A program made the translations under genes and the position numbers. Below, in pieces: positions 51,401-61,017 of a stretch of 64,000 nt of DNA; position 1 is the first letter of the stretch, and each line of letters begins with the position of its first letter. Origin of the DNA: Entamoeba histolytica HM-1:IMSS (Eukaryota > Evosea > Mastigamoebida > Endamoebidae); contig NW_001914864.1 of NCBI RefSeq assembly GCF_000208925.1, positions 71,570-135,569 on the forward strand, written 5' to 3'. The notes under the pieces were generated by a model. That model was not told the origin of the DNA and made no database searches. It saw only the letters and a program-made list of their open reading frames with translations.

Positions 51401-53749
51401 TCTTCTATTTCCCATTTGAACTATTCCATTTATCATTTCAACAGAAGTACTAACATAAGCATCTAATTTAAGATAAGAAGGTTCATTTTGAAAAACAATA
51501 GAACTTCTATTTGTATTTGAAATAATATGAGCAGAAGTTGTTTTAGAGAATGTTAATTTTCCATTTAAAATAAAGGTTTGAGGAATATGAGAAGTATAAG
51601 ATAAAATACAATTACCATTAATAGAAATAAAATAATTAGAATAAGTGTCATCAAAAAGAATATTATAAATAAAAGCTTCTCCTCTAATAGAATTAATAGT
51701 AAAATTTTTTGATAAAACAATATTACCAGTAATTTTATTTGTTTCATCTAAATATAAAGAATTATATTTTAAATTATCTAAATAAAAATAACAATATTCT
51801 CCATTACATGGACATTGTTCATAATTAAATGTTTTGAATGTATTTTCTATTACATCACATTTTACTTGTTTATCTATTTTTTCATATGGACAAACTCTTA
51901 CAATCTTATCTATTACTTGAACATTAATATATTTCTTTCCTTCTTGATTTATTTTATCTGAATTAATTGAATTACTTAATTCTTGTAATGAACTTACTAA
52001 TTCAAAACATTCTGTAATTTCTTCAGTAAAAGTAAATAATGTAGAACCGTCAGATAAAAACTTTCCTTTTCCTATTTGAATAAGAGCATCTTTATTTAAA
52101 TTATTAACTTTACCATCAATAAATATAGAATATGTATTTAATTCAGTATTTTCATGTCCAATAATTCTAGTAGTTGATTTTAAATGAAGTTCTTTACAAC
52201 TTAAATAACCAAATAAATCCAATCTTTCTACTTTAGTAAAGTCACAAATTTCTTTAACAATAGTTTTAGAACCATTAAATACAATACTATTATTATTAAC
52301 AGTAATTGAATTCCAATACCTTATATTATTTCCTCCATTATAATTATAATTAATAAATAAATCATATGAATATTCTTTATGAATAGAAAATAATTCACAA
52401 TCACTTTGAATATAATTTATTTCATTTTCTTGTTCACATTCACATTTTAATTGACTACTTTCTTTTAATATTCTTGATTGACTTCCTCCACATTTAACTT
52501 CTTTAAATTTATTATTATTAATGAATTTTTGACAATTTTCATATCCCATACCACATTTACCAACAAAAAGAATATGTCTACTATTTGTAACTTTATCAAT
52601 ATTAACTTTATTTATATTATATTCTCCTAAATCACATAATCCATCTTCATCACTAAAATAAATTGTTCCTTCAAAAATTACTTTTCCATATTCAAAATAA
52701 ACTGGTGTTTTTGGAAGATATACATCACCAATAAATGTTATATTTCTTCCTTTTTCAATATAAAATGTTGTTGGATTTCCATTTGTTGTAAAACTTTTCC
52801 ATCTTGTTTGAAATGGTGTTTCAGTTTGACTTTCATGAATAAAAAAAATTAATTCTTCATTAAAATATGAACAATCAACCATATTATTAAGATACTCATG
52901 ATTTTCATATTCACAATTACAATTTGAAATTATTTCTACATTTTTACCACATACTGCCATTCTTTTATATTCATTAAATGAACACATTATTTCGATTTTA
53001 TTATTTGAATTAATTGTATTAAATAATTCAATATCTTTACTTGAAGTAAATCTATATTCACATGGATCATTTTCTTGAATTATATTATCTTCAACTATTA
53101 CATTTGCCTCTCCTGTTACTTTAACAAATGGTGTTATAACTTTATTATATTTTAATAAAACATATTCTGGCTGACTTGTTTCTAATAGTTTTATTTCAAA
53201 TGAATTTGAATATATTTCAAAAATACTTGGATTTCTTTCATTATTTGCAATTGAACGTGAAAGTGAAATAACACTATTCTCTAATATATATTCTAATAGA
53301 AATTTTAATTGAACATCTTTAAATGTTTCATATATTGTAAGGTTTAGATATTCTCTTGAATATGCTGTTGTTTGTGCACTAAATTTAATAACTTTGTTTG
53401 TATCCCTAACTGTGTCCATAATTACTAATTCATTATTATATGGTGCTTCTTGATAATCTTTTCCACAACAATCTTTCTGAATAACAAATTCATCATATTT
53501 CCATATCCCATTACTTTCATTACATCTACTCATCCATCCTCTCCATTTATCTTCATCATAATAACATGCCTTTTCATTGTCTTCTATTAGATAAATAATT
53601 CCATCGTCATTTATATCACACCATGACATCTTCTTATCAATATCACACCATGGATATCCTTCTTTCTTTTGTTCTTCAACAATATCACTAGCTATTATCT
53701 CATTAATAAATGTTATTAAAAGAATAATTTGTACGAACGTTTCCAACAT
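48488..53749 (-). CDS. Second giant transmembrane kinase (TMK) with a two-part ectodomain
   Basis: 1,753 residues from the ATG at 53747-53749. A signal peptide (about 5-20) leads an ectodomain in two parts: residues 25-860 are a beta-rich region with many N, I and Y, many N-x-S/T sites and only scattered Cys, and residues about 865-1300 are furin-like C-x2-C repeats as in the first TMK. One membrane span at about 1308-1335, a beta-rich module of ~120 residues, then a kinase domain (about 1490-1750) with G-E-G-G-F-G, V-A-I-K, H-R-D-I-K-P-D-N (about 1603), D-F-G and A-P-E. All catalytic residues are present. The kinase and juxtamembrane module are close to those of the TMK at 8187; the outer part is different, so it probably senses a different ligand. 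Confidence 0.92.
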   Translation of the reverse strand: MLETFVQIILLITFINEIIASDIVEEQKKEGYPWCDIDKKMSWCDINDDGIIYLIEDNEKACYYDEDKWRGWMSRCNESNGIWKYDEFVIQKDCCGKDYQEAPYNNELVIMDTVRDTNKVIKFSAQTTAYSREYLNLTIYETFKDVQLKFLLEYILENSVISLSRSIANNERNPSIFEIYSNSFEIKLLETSQPEYVLLKYNKVITPFVKVTGEANVIVEDNIIQENDPCEYRFTSSKDIELFNTINSNNKIEIMCSFNEYKRMAVCGKNVEIISNCNCEYENHEYLNNMVDCSYFNEELIFFIHESQTETPFQTRWKSFTTNGNPTTFYIEKGRNITFIGDVYLPKTPVYFEYGKVIFEGTIYFSDEDGLCDLGEYNINKVNIDKVTNSRHILFVGKCGMGYENCQKFINNNKFKEVKCGGSQSRILKESSQLKCECEQENEINYIQSDCELFSIHKEYSYDLFINYNYNGGNNIRYWNSITVNNNSIVFNGSKTIVKEICDFTKVERLDLFGYLSCKELHLKSTTRIIGHENTELNTYSIFIDGKVNNLNKDALIQIGKGKFLSDGSTLFTFTEEITECFELVSSLQELSNSINSDKINQEGKKYINVQVIDKIVRVCPYEKIDKQVKCDVIENTFKTFNYEQCPCNGEYCYFYLDNLKYNSLYLDETNKITGNIVLSKNFTINSIRGEAFIYNILFDDTYSNYFISINGNCILSYTSHIPQTFILNGKLTFSKTTSAHIISNTNRSSIVFQNEPSYLKLDAYVSTSVEMINGIVQMGNRRLNDMNGIIISNSYKGCLIGYFEEHKFSCITCSDGLFTNNCSSSTNVLYCQSYNSLNQCIECVNGYFLSDKCLPCSSNCNKCINNNQCLQCKDGYKLSDGQCKEETASDCLLYYNNKCVKCEEGKYSIDNINCKGNCGENCVQCYKSDNDKSKCTICEDGFVLFNNECLNTSDVSNSQYFNSIIGNTGVECKSGYVLVDGSCQSCSSYHHDEDCNACDLNQCLSCKNKLLLNGVCTVSSDNCNNITNSKCFLCKEQYYKKENCQECGQGCKVCDETGTCLECINESALLKGGICEDKETIKTQSITENEFDITSEECEIIHYGSCLRCKDGYYASNGICKKCDENCGSCVINSTYCMSCKGNAILSNHTCFNDYKSLSTSCELQIKNGLGCIICNDGYYKKDSICFGCEDPMETCITKDIATSCKKGYFLDNGKCINQNELKNCKVKTSLGCSQCEKGYYVDNLYCSKCEEHCKLCTNTYCDVCEENYIIIDGTCYYFRAINKCESSDGIKCTKCSSGYTPKGKYCAKKNLWYVWVIIVVVIILIISFIILGIVYKRIHHKIKKTDFNVKSIDSICQTTDLVFCSPHILTDKPVIEFYGDDELKVKQTKEVTFYIANAGKSKIKIQPTIMENEKYEFTIEPEVVVLRSQEVVVFKAEITPLCSTQIDDKIIFHSYDIKKDVMTEFSIGLEFITEQTNIIDYDELIFDKKLGEGGFGIVYKGIFRENEVAIKVLKDTEMTENSMEEFKVEVDMLDKFRCEYIVQFYGACFIPTKTCMVTEYAKYGSLHKWIKNKKKVSHYLKIKFCLDAAKAIEYLHSNGILHRDIKPDNMLVFSFAEQVGVNLKLTDFGSARSINRLMTNMTFTKGIGTPVYMAPEVLQQQRYKTTADIYSFGISIYEILSWEEAYPTSDPRFVYPWRIAEFVINGKRLEKPTKLPDIEYRIITDCWKGKSDDRIRACDAISRLEKLLIKN

Positions 53750-54286
53750 CCGTAATAATTATTTTAAAGATCTTATTCAATTTGCTGATGTACAAAATTC
53801 TTTGTCTTATATTAATGAGAATTGAACCAACTCTTCGGTTTTTTGAGGAATATTCTTTTTTTTTAATTCGTCTTGTTGACTAAATCATAAAAATAGACTT
53901 TTTCCTTCCTTTTTACTTTATTATTTCTTAATTTATTTTATTATTCTTTTAGTATTAATAACTATTTTATAACTATTTTTAGGTTAATTAGACACATTAA
54001 TATAATTCTATAATTAAATGGTTAAAATAATTCATCTTTTAGTATATTTTCATATACTATTTCTCAGTAATTAAGTAAATTCAACCCGTTAGTATTTCTT
54101 TGAGACTTTAAAAATCAATTCATAAAGAGATATTATAATTATCAACTCATTAACAATAATAAGATATAATCTTATCTAAAGTATTTAATAAACTCAAAAA
54201 TACAAAAAAAATGAAAGTAATTCCTTAATAAGACAAAAACATCAAATTTGTTAAATTCAAAAAGACTTTATTTTATTTTCAATCAT
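53750..54286. other. Intergenic stretch
   Basis: 537 bases of AT-rich spacer above the TMK start. Nothing gene-like seen. Confidence 0.6.
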
Positions 54287-55092
54287 TTAACTCCACCATG
54301 TTGTAAGTCCAAGTCCACTTTCATTAATTCTACCATAAATTCTTAATGGTAATTTCTCTTCTTCATTCTCTTCTTGATTAAAGTCTTGTTGTGTTTGTTC
54401 ATCAGTTTTTGTTTCTTCTTTTTTTATATCTTTCTTTTCTTCATTTGGTTTTTCTCCTTTTTCATCTTTTTGTTGTTTTAAATTATTAGACATTAGAGTT
54501 GTTTGTGGAACAACAACTGGTTTAACACTTTCTTGTTTTTTCATTATAACATGATGAACTTTAAACCTAATGGTTGAATTAATGTATAATGGAAGTTTAG
54601 TTCCATCATAATTCCAATACCAAAGTTGTTCATCTTCGTCACTATAATGTAAAAATGTGAAATGAAAATAAAAAATTAACAAACAAGTCACTATTGGCTG
54701 GGAAATAACATTGGTCGATGAAAACTGAATCTGTAAAACTAAGTGTAACTTGAATTCCACTTGGAAGACTTCTTAATACTCTCCCTTCAATTAATTCACC
54801 TTGAAATGGAGAAAAGATAATGAAATTGAATACAACTTCATAATATACATCACCTGTTCCAATAGCAATAGTTGGTGTTGTCATACTAACAATATCATAT
54901 AATGTCACTCCAATTCCTTTTCCTTCAATCATCTAATTTTTCAAATTAATAACGTTATTTCTTTTTATTGATGAATAAACAAACTTTATTTTGGTATTTG
55001 GTATTTATTGAATCAATAATACTAACAATAATATGTTCTAATTTGTTGGGTGGTACTTTGAATGAGTCATTAAATTGAGAAATGATATACAT
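54287..55092 (-). CDS. RPC8: RNA polymerase III subunit RPC8 (Rpb7-like), three exons
   Basis: Exons 54985-55092, 54685-54932 and 54287-54641 give 236 residues against 204 in human RPC8. Exon 1 supplies the 36-residue start (K-V-P-P-N-K-L-E, like I-P-P-W-Q-F-E in human). Exon 2 has G-I-G-V-T-L-Y-D-I and the G-D-V-Y-Y-E-V-V-F-N-F-I-I-F-S-P-F block ending the tip domain and opening the OB domain. Exon 3 has Q-L-W-Y-W-N-Y and I-R-F-K-V, then a Lys/Glu/Gln-rich insert of about 65 residues, and ends G-L-G-L-T-T-W-W-S like G-L-G-L-L-S-W-W-T. With RPC9 it forms the stalk of Pol III, which makes tRNA and 5S rRNA. The insert is longer than in human. Confidence 0.9.
54642..54684 (-). other. Second intron of RPC8
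   Basis: 43 bases, donor GTTTGTT, acceptor TTATAG, phase 2; splicing gives N-S-D-F-D-E-D, matching the family. Confidence 0.9.
54933..54984 (-). other. First intron of RPC8
   Basis: 52 bases, donor GTTTGTT, acceptor AATTAG, phase 0. The base after the acceptor begins an ATG, so exon 2 alone would mislead a gene finder into a later start. Confidence 0.88.
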
Positions 55093-55271
55093 TTGAAAAG
55101 GTTTTTTATCCTTTTTATTATTCAAGATTTTTTCTTTTTTTCTTTTTTTTTAAAATTCTAAATTGATTTTTTTTTATTAAAAAAACTACACAAAAAACAA
55201 AATAAGTTAATTTAATTCAGAAAAATGGTTTTTCCATGATAAACTTGAAATGAATCAATTATCATTATTTA

Positions 55272-56625
55272 ATGGAAAACGAATTGGTGATTGACAAAAT
55301 GAAAAGGCATCATTTTGTAATAATTGGAATTACTGTTTTCTTTTTATTAATTATATCAATAGGAATTTCCATATATTATAATAGGTCATTAATAATTAGA
55401 AATAAATCACCTCGTATTATAAATAATTCATATTATCGTAATGGAAATTATGTACTTGTTGAGAATTTAAATATCGAAAAATATGATCATTGGCTTGAGG
55501 TATATTTAACACTAGAACCACAAGACAATGTTAACCAAAATATTGAGTTTAATGCTCAAACACAATTACATATCATTCAAGGAATATATGATACTGTTCA
55601 TTTACATAATCAAACATATTCAACTAGATGTTTTCTTAATAAATGTGATGATATTATATTTGTTTCTGATAATGCAGTTCAAGATGGAGAATATTTAATT
55701 GTTATATCAATTGAAGATATTAATCATGTTTTTAATACAACAGATTATAAAGTTTCTTTAGGTGTAGCAACTGCAATTAGAAATCAAACATTGTTTAGTT
55801 TGATTTTAACAATAACACTAGTATTTATAGTATTTATTTCATTTATTTTTTATTGTATTATTACAGTTTATACCCGTCATTGGACAATATATACTGGACT
55901 AAATACTTTATTATTATTTAGTGTAATTCTCTTTACTAATCCAATAATTTCATTAAGTTTTTATAAAAATTATACTTGGATGGATTATTTAGACAATGTA
56001 TTGATGGAATTTTATATTTTTATAGTATTTATTTGGATATTTTTTCATGTTGACCATTTACGTTTTTTGGCAATTAAAGAAAAATATCCAATTCTTCAAT
56101 GGATATTACGCTCTATATTATTTATTTTGTATCTTTCTGCTTTACTGCTTTACTTTTTTTCTAATTTAGTTCATCAGTATTCTCCATTAGTTGCAACAAC
56201 TACTCCATTTATTAATAACTTTAAATCTATTAGAGACTTACTTCAATTAATATTAATCTTTTGGATTCTTCTAAATGAATTTTTTTCTTTCACAGAAGTA
56301 ATGAATCCAATTAATAGAAAAAGATTAATATTTTTAACTTCATTTACAAGTATTATTACTTCTGTCTGTTTAATACAATTATTTTTACAAACAAATTCTC
56401 ATAATAATGAACGTTTGTTTTATTTAATTATTTTATCTCTTCTCATCCATTGTAGCAATTCCTATATGTTTAATGAAACTTGTAAATACATTTGTTGTTC
56501 TTATTATGTGTGTATGTTTCCATCAAATAGAACTTTCTAAAAGTAGTTTTGGATTTAATTCTAGAGAAATGATTAATGTCTCAGAATATGAAGATTTTGA
56601 TTCGTCATCAGATGATTTAGATTGA
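55272..56625 (+). CDS. GOST-family seven-helix membrane protein (Wntless/TMEM181-like), copy 2
   Basis: Exon 1 is 55272-56412 and exon 2 is 56456-56625, joined in phase 1 to give 436 residues. Paralogue of the gene at 36220-37620: both have an exon 1 of exactly 1,141 bases, the same intron site, the same lumenal Y-S-T-R-C-F-L-N-K-C block and the same W-I-F-F-H-V-D-H-L and M-N-P-I-N-R-K-R segments. There is one N-terminal anchor, a lumenal GOLD-like domain (about 38-170), about seven membrane helices and an acidic tail (E-Y-E-D-F-D-S-S-S-D-D-L-D) that may hold sorting signals. Proteins of this plan carry cargo between Golgi and surface or act in Golgi receptors. With no Wnt in amoebae, cargo must be something else. 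It is divergent with RPC8, starting 179 bases away. Confidence 0.77.
56413..56455 (+). other. Intron of GOST gene copy 2
   Basis: 43 bases, donor GTTTGTT, acceptor TTGTAG, phase 1, at the same codon as in copy 1 (75 bases there). Confidence 0.9.
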
Positions 56626-56763
56626 TACCTATCTTGTAATCAACGTTTCGTTCTTTTTTATCAAAAACATCAGAATAACATGAAAACAAAAAACTATTAA
56701 TTCAATTGAAAATTAAAGAGACAATTTCAATAGAAGACTATGTTAAAATGAAAAATATTTAAG

Positions 56764-57672
56764 TCATTTTTTCTCTATACAATTTAGGCACATAAAACCT
56801 TTAGTAGTAACAAAGTATTTTGTTGTAATTTCATTATGACAGTTACAACAAATAAAACATTCTTTATGAAATTTCTTTTTGTCAGTACGTACATAAGCTC
56901 CTGTAATAGGTTTTAAACACAAATCACATTTAGGACATGTTTTCAAATAACATGATGAACAAATACATTTCTTATGATAATATAAAGGTTTTCTTCGTTC
57001 ATTAAATCGTAATCCACATCTTTCACAAGTAAAACATTCTGCATGAAATACACATTGATTTGCTTTTATCCCATTTTCATATACAGGTCTTCCACAACGA
57101 GAACATAACATATCACCAAATTCATCAACTTCAACATCACATTCTGAATTTAATGATGATGACCTTCTTTTTGTTTCTGTTATTCTGTCTGTTTCTTCTA
57201 AGCTAGTTTCACTTTTAAAATCAACTGATCCACCACTAAGTCGTCGTTTTTCTTTACCAATTACTCTTGGGCTTTTTATTCCTTCTCTTGGTGTTCCAAG
57301 TTCACTTTTTGGTTGTTCTAAACGAGGAGATTCACGTGAACTTCTAACTTTAAAACGAGGTGCATTTGATTGTGGTTTTGGAGGAAGAAAAGAAGGTTTG
57401 GGGGCAAGTTTTGTTGGTCTTGGAAGTGATAAAAATGCAGGTCTAGGAGAAATACTTTGTTCAGGGACAATAATATGAGGTGGGGTGTTATTTCCACTTC
57501 TTGGAGTTTCTAAGGGGGTTTGATAAAAAACTGGATTATTTGGGTGATTTTCACATGGAACCCATAAACACCCACATTGAGGATTTTGACAATAACACCC
57601 CTCATTCCAAGAACTTCCACACAAAGGACAGAAGTTAGGCTTAGTAATTGTACAAGCATTTATTACACTCAT
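56764..57672 (-). CDS. Two-LIM protein with a Cys-rich N-terminus
   Basis: 302 residues, ATG at 57670-57672. Residues 14-41 have seven Cys plus a C-x-N-H (F-C-P-L-C-G ... C-Y-C-Q-N-P-Q-C-G-C), a probable extra zinc module. Residues 45-185 are Pro/Ser/Arg-rich, with many S-P, T-P and P-R-P repeats, likely an SH3-binding, phosphorylated and disordered linker. Two LIM domains follow at about 190-243 (C-S-R-C ... H-A-E-C-F-T-C-E-R-C) and 250-299 (C-D-L-C ... H-K-E-C-F-I-C-C-N-C). The shape, linker plus C-terminal LIMs, resembles paxillin/zyxin-type adaptors of adhesion sites, although it has no L-D motifs that I can see. It probably links signalling to actin; that is inference. The stop-side gap to copy 2 of the GOST gene is 138 bases. 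Confidence 0.85.
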   Translation of the reverse strand: MSVINACTITKPNFCPLCGSSWNEGCYCQNPQCGCLWVPCENHPNNPVFYQTPLETPRSGNNTPPHIIVPEQSISPRPAFLSLPRPTKLAPKPSFLPPKPQSNAPRFKVRSSRESPRLEQPKSELGTPREGIKSPRVIGKEKRRLSGGSVDFKSETSLEETDRITETKRRSSSLNSECDVEVDEFGDMLCSRCGRPVYENGIKANQCVFHAECFTCERCGLRFNERRKPLYYHKKCICSSCYLKTCPKCDLCLKPITGAYVRTDKKKFHKECFICCNCHNEITTKYFVTTKGFMCLNCIEKK

Positions 57673-60377
57673 TCAACTAAGTTTGAAATACTAGTTTACA
57701 GATTCATTCAACTACGAACTATATTGTTATTAAATTTATTTTATTCTCAAATTATTGGCACTAAGTAGTTCTGAAAACAACCTAAATTAAAAAAAAGTAT
57801 AAAAGAGTGTGGAATTATCTATTATTGTATCTTTAACCACTTCCTTGGTAGTATCAAGAAAATATACCCAAAAGTAAGAATTGATGAGAAAAAATCTTCC
57901 CAGAAAAAAAAAGTAGAACCTTCTATAGAAACTTAAATCTATTTTTTTTGTATTTTCTTAATTCATTCAATCAATTTCAGTTTTGTTTTTCTATAGTACA
58001 TCTCACATTATTGAAATTGTTTTCTATTGAAATACAATGACTAATGTCATAAATATATTCAGAAAGACAGCCCCACTAAATAACCAAAAAGAAGAGTTTT
58101 TTTCATAAATTTTTAAGTTTATCAATAAAGAAAATAGTTAGAATTAGAAAGTCAGTTATACAACTTCCTTATTTTAGAATTGAGTCTTTCTCTCTCAGTT
58201 ATTTCTAAATTAATTTAAAAAAAAAATTTTAAAAGACATATTGTTTCTAATTATAATACTTATCCTTGAATGTAAAGAATATGATTTAGCTTTGGTATGT
58301 ATTTTTCTATCATTAAGAAAGGCAAAGATATGCTTTAAATATTTTTTTATTAATTGAAGGAAATAATTAATATCATTTTAGTAAATCATGGAATTTTGTT
58401 TATTTTTACTGTAATTTTAATACAAAATAATAGAATAACGAATATTTTATTTATTTATAATATTTTATTTGGTTTATATGACTAAGAAATAAACTCATCC
58501 TTTTGTTTTCTCATTCTAAAAATTTGATATTCTTAAAGTCTCAAATAAAAGTTAGTAATTAATTGTTAATAATATGTTATTTATAATATCTTCTTTTTAA
58601 TTCATTTAAAAAAGAGTTACTTCTCTTTATAACTATTATAACTATTAAGTAAAAAAAAAAGATATTTTTACTTATTTAAAATTAACAAATTGTTTTTGTT
58701 TTAGTTAAAGAAATTTGTTAATTAAAAAAATTTTGATGAATAAGTAAAACACATTTTATACAAAAATAACGTTAATTTTGGTTTGGAAATTATATTATTT
58801 AAACTAAACTAAATTATTTCATTTTTAAAAAAGTTAAGAATTAACTAAACTATATGAAAATAACATTCTGGTTATATTATTGTTTTTCAAATACTAAAAC
58901 AAATCTTTAAAGAAAAACAAAGTAAAAAGTAAGAAGTTGATAAGAGGAGATTATCAAAAGAGATTGCATCTTGTCATTTCTGTGTTTTTGACTTCTTCAT
59001 GAAAAAAAAATGAAAGGTTATTCATTGATACTTAAGTGTAACCAAGCATTTCACAACTCAAAGACAATAACCAAAATATCCAATAATAAGTGGTTTCCTA
59101 ACATTAAAAAAGGTACTTGTTTAAATTGAAAAAACTAGTAAATAGTTTAAGAAAAAAGTGAATTAACAACTAAATTTTATAAAGTAAACAAAAAGTTACC
59201 AACGGAAGCTAAAGAAAGAGATGAATAGGATTAAATACATAAAAAAGTAATACTGATTCTCTTAATGAAATTTATAATAAATAAAGTTATTTAAAAGTGT
59301 TATGAGACGGTAATTTCATCCCATCTATTAATAACAAAGCACCTGGCACTTTATTGTTTTTAAAGAACATACAACAAGGCATATGAATGAAAATCAATAA
59401 ACCTTATGAAAAGAATTAACAAATGGTAGTACAAGACTAATGATAATAAAGACACAACGAATAAAAACAACAAAAAATAAGAAATTAAAAAAACAAAAAT
59501 AAAAGTGAAAGAAAAACACAAACAATTCAAACAAATAGTAAAGAAAAGGAATTATAATACAATATACTGTATTTATTATTAATTAATTTATATTATAATA
59601 GCTTACAATATCAGAAAGAATTATCCATAAAATAGTATTAAGATTAATTAAAAGAAATTAAATTTTAAACGAGGTAAATATATTGAAAGTAATTGAACAA
59701 GAGTCTTTAAAGTGTATAAGTCAAGTATTATTTCATTTAAATAACAAATAAGAGTATTTGCCATGTATTTTCACTAGAAGAATAAAACATTAACTATTAC
59801 TATAACAATTAAGACTTAAAATTATGTAATTTATTGAAAATTACATTATGTTTCTACTAGACAATTGGAATAATTAAATTGAAGACAAGAAAGCTACGTT
59901 TGTTTCTACATTAAATGGTCAGTAATATAAATCTTTTTATCGCTTCTAAAATACAAAAATAAAATGTATTATGGGAAATATTAGATCAGAAATTTCTTAT
60001 AAAAGTAAAAATCATAAAAAGAGTTATTATATTGATCTAGGAATGATAACTACAAGAATCATTGGATTTAAGTTCGCCTTTGAAGTTAATTGAAAACCAG
60101 TAAAAGAGCCAATCAAAATCAGAATATATATATAGAATAATCTATTTCTATTTGAAGAGAAAATTATTTATAGAAAATCGCATAAAAAATTTGAAAATAA
60201 AATAGGGGAAGTAGAAGGAATATATAGGAAAGATTAGGGGAAAGTGAAATATACTAAGTTTTTGTAAAAAGAAAAAAGGAAAGATAAGAGAATTGATGAA
60301 TTTATGCAGGATTGAATTTTCAAGAACGACGAAATATGGAGATATAAAAAGAACTTGATTAAGAAATACATACACCA
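57673..60377. other. Longest gene-free stretch in the window
   Basis: 2.7 kb between divergent genes with stops in every frame. The + strand is mixed A/T until about 58860, then strongly A-rich for 1.5 kb up to the next gene. No tRNA, rRNA or transposon sequence is recognisable. Confidence 0.6.
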
Positions 60378-60959
60378 ATGGAAAGTATGAATATTCAAGA
60401 AGCTAGAGTTATTCATTGTTGTTGTCATTGTCCTATCTGTATGAAAGGAACTTTCTTTCAAACAAAAAACCCCAAAATGAAAACAACACGATTAGTTTTA
60501 TTGATATTAAAGTCACTCAAAGTACTAAACCCAGAAATTGAATATTACTCATTAGTCAAAGACATCCTCCCATTTATCAACAACCATTTGCAATTATTTC
60601 AAAATTTGAAAATCTTTAAAAATGGAAAATGGAGAAAATCAATATTAGACGCATTAAATCATTCAGCACTAGTTGAGTCAGGAAGAGAAGTATGTAAGAA
60701 CAGAGGATTTTATAAATTGAAAGAAAATGAAGAAGAGAATAAAATGATAATTGAAAAGAATAAAATAAAAGATGAAATGAGTAATAGTCTTGAGCTTTTA
60801 GAAAATGAACTTAAACGAAGTTTGAAATTATTGGAAGAAATTAAAATGATACAAGTAAATGAAATTGAAAAAAATGAAACATCATTTGTTTGTGAGTCAA
60901 AACGTACAAGTATTGATATTATTCACAATCTTCAATTGTCATTGTATCATCTTAACTAA
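60378..60959 (+). CDS. Small protein with Cys/His head and winged-helix-like centre, function unknown
   Basis: 193 residues, ATG at 60378. Residues 13-21 (H-C-C-C-H-C-P-I-C) could bind a metal. Residues about 30-115 include W-R-K-S-I-L-D-A-L-N-H-S near 85-96 followed by G-F-Y-K-L-K, a pattern reminiscent of winged-helix DNA-binding domains (helix, helix, wing). The resemblance is by eye and weak. The last 75 residues are a Lys/Glu/Asn-rich coil. No signal peptide or membrane span. I read it as a possible nuclear regulator, but unknown is the safe call. It follows 2.7 kb of empty sequence. Confidence 0.62.
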   Translation: MESMNIQEARVIHCCCHCPICMKGTFFQTKNPKMKTTRLVLLILKSLKVLNPEIEYYSLVKDILPFINNHLQLFQNLKIFKNGKWRKSILDALNHSALVESGREVCKNRGFYKLKENEEENKMIIEKNKIKDEMSNSLELLENELKRSLKLLEEIKMIQVNEIEKNETSFVCESKRTSIDIIHNLQLSLYHLN

Positions 60960-61017
60960 CTGTATTTTGTTTATTTTTATTTAATTTTTGGTTATCTGAT
61001 GAATTTCTTTTAAATAA

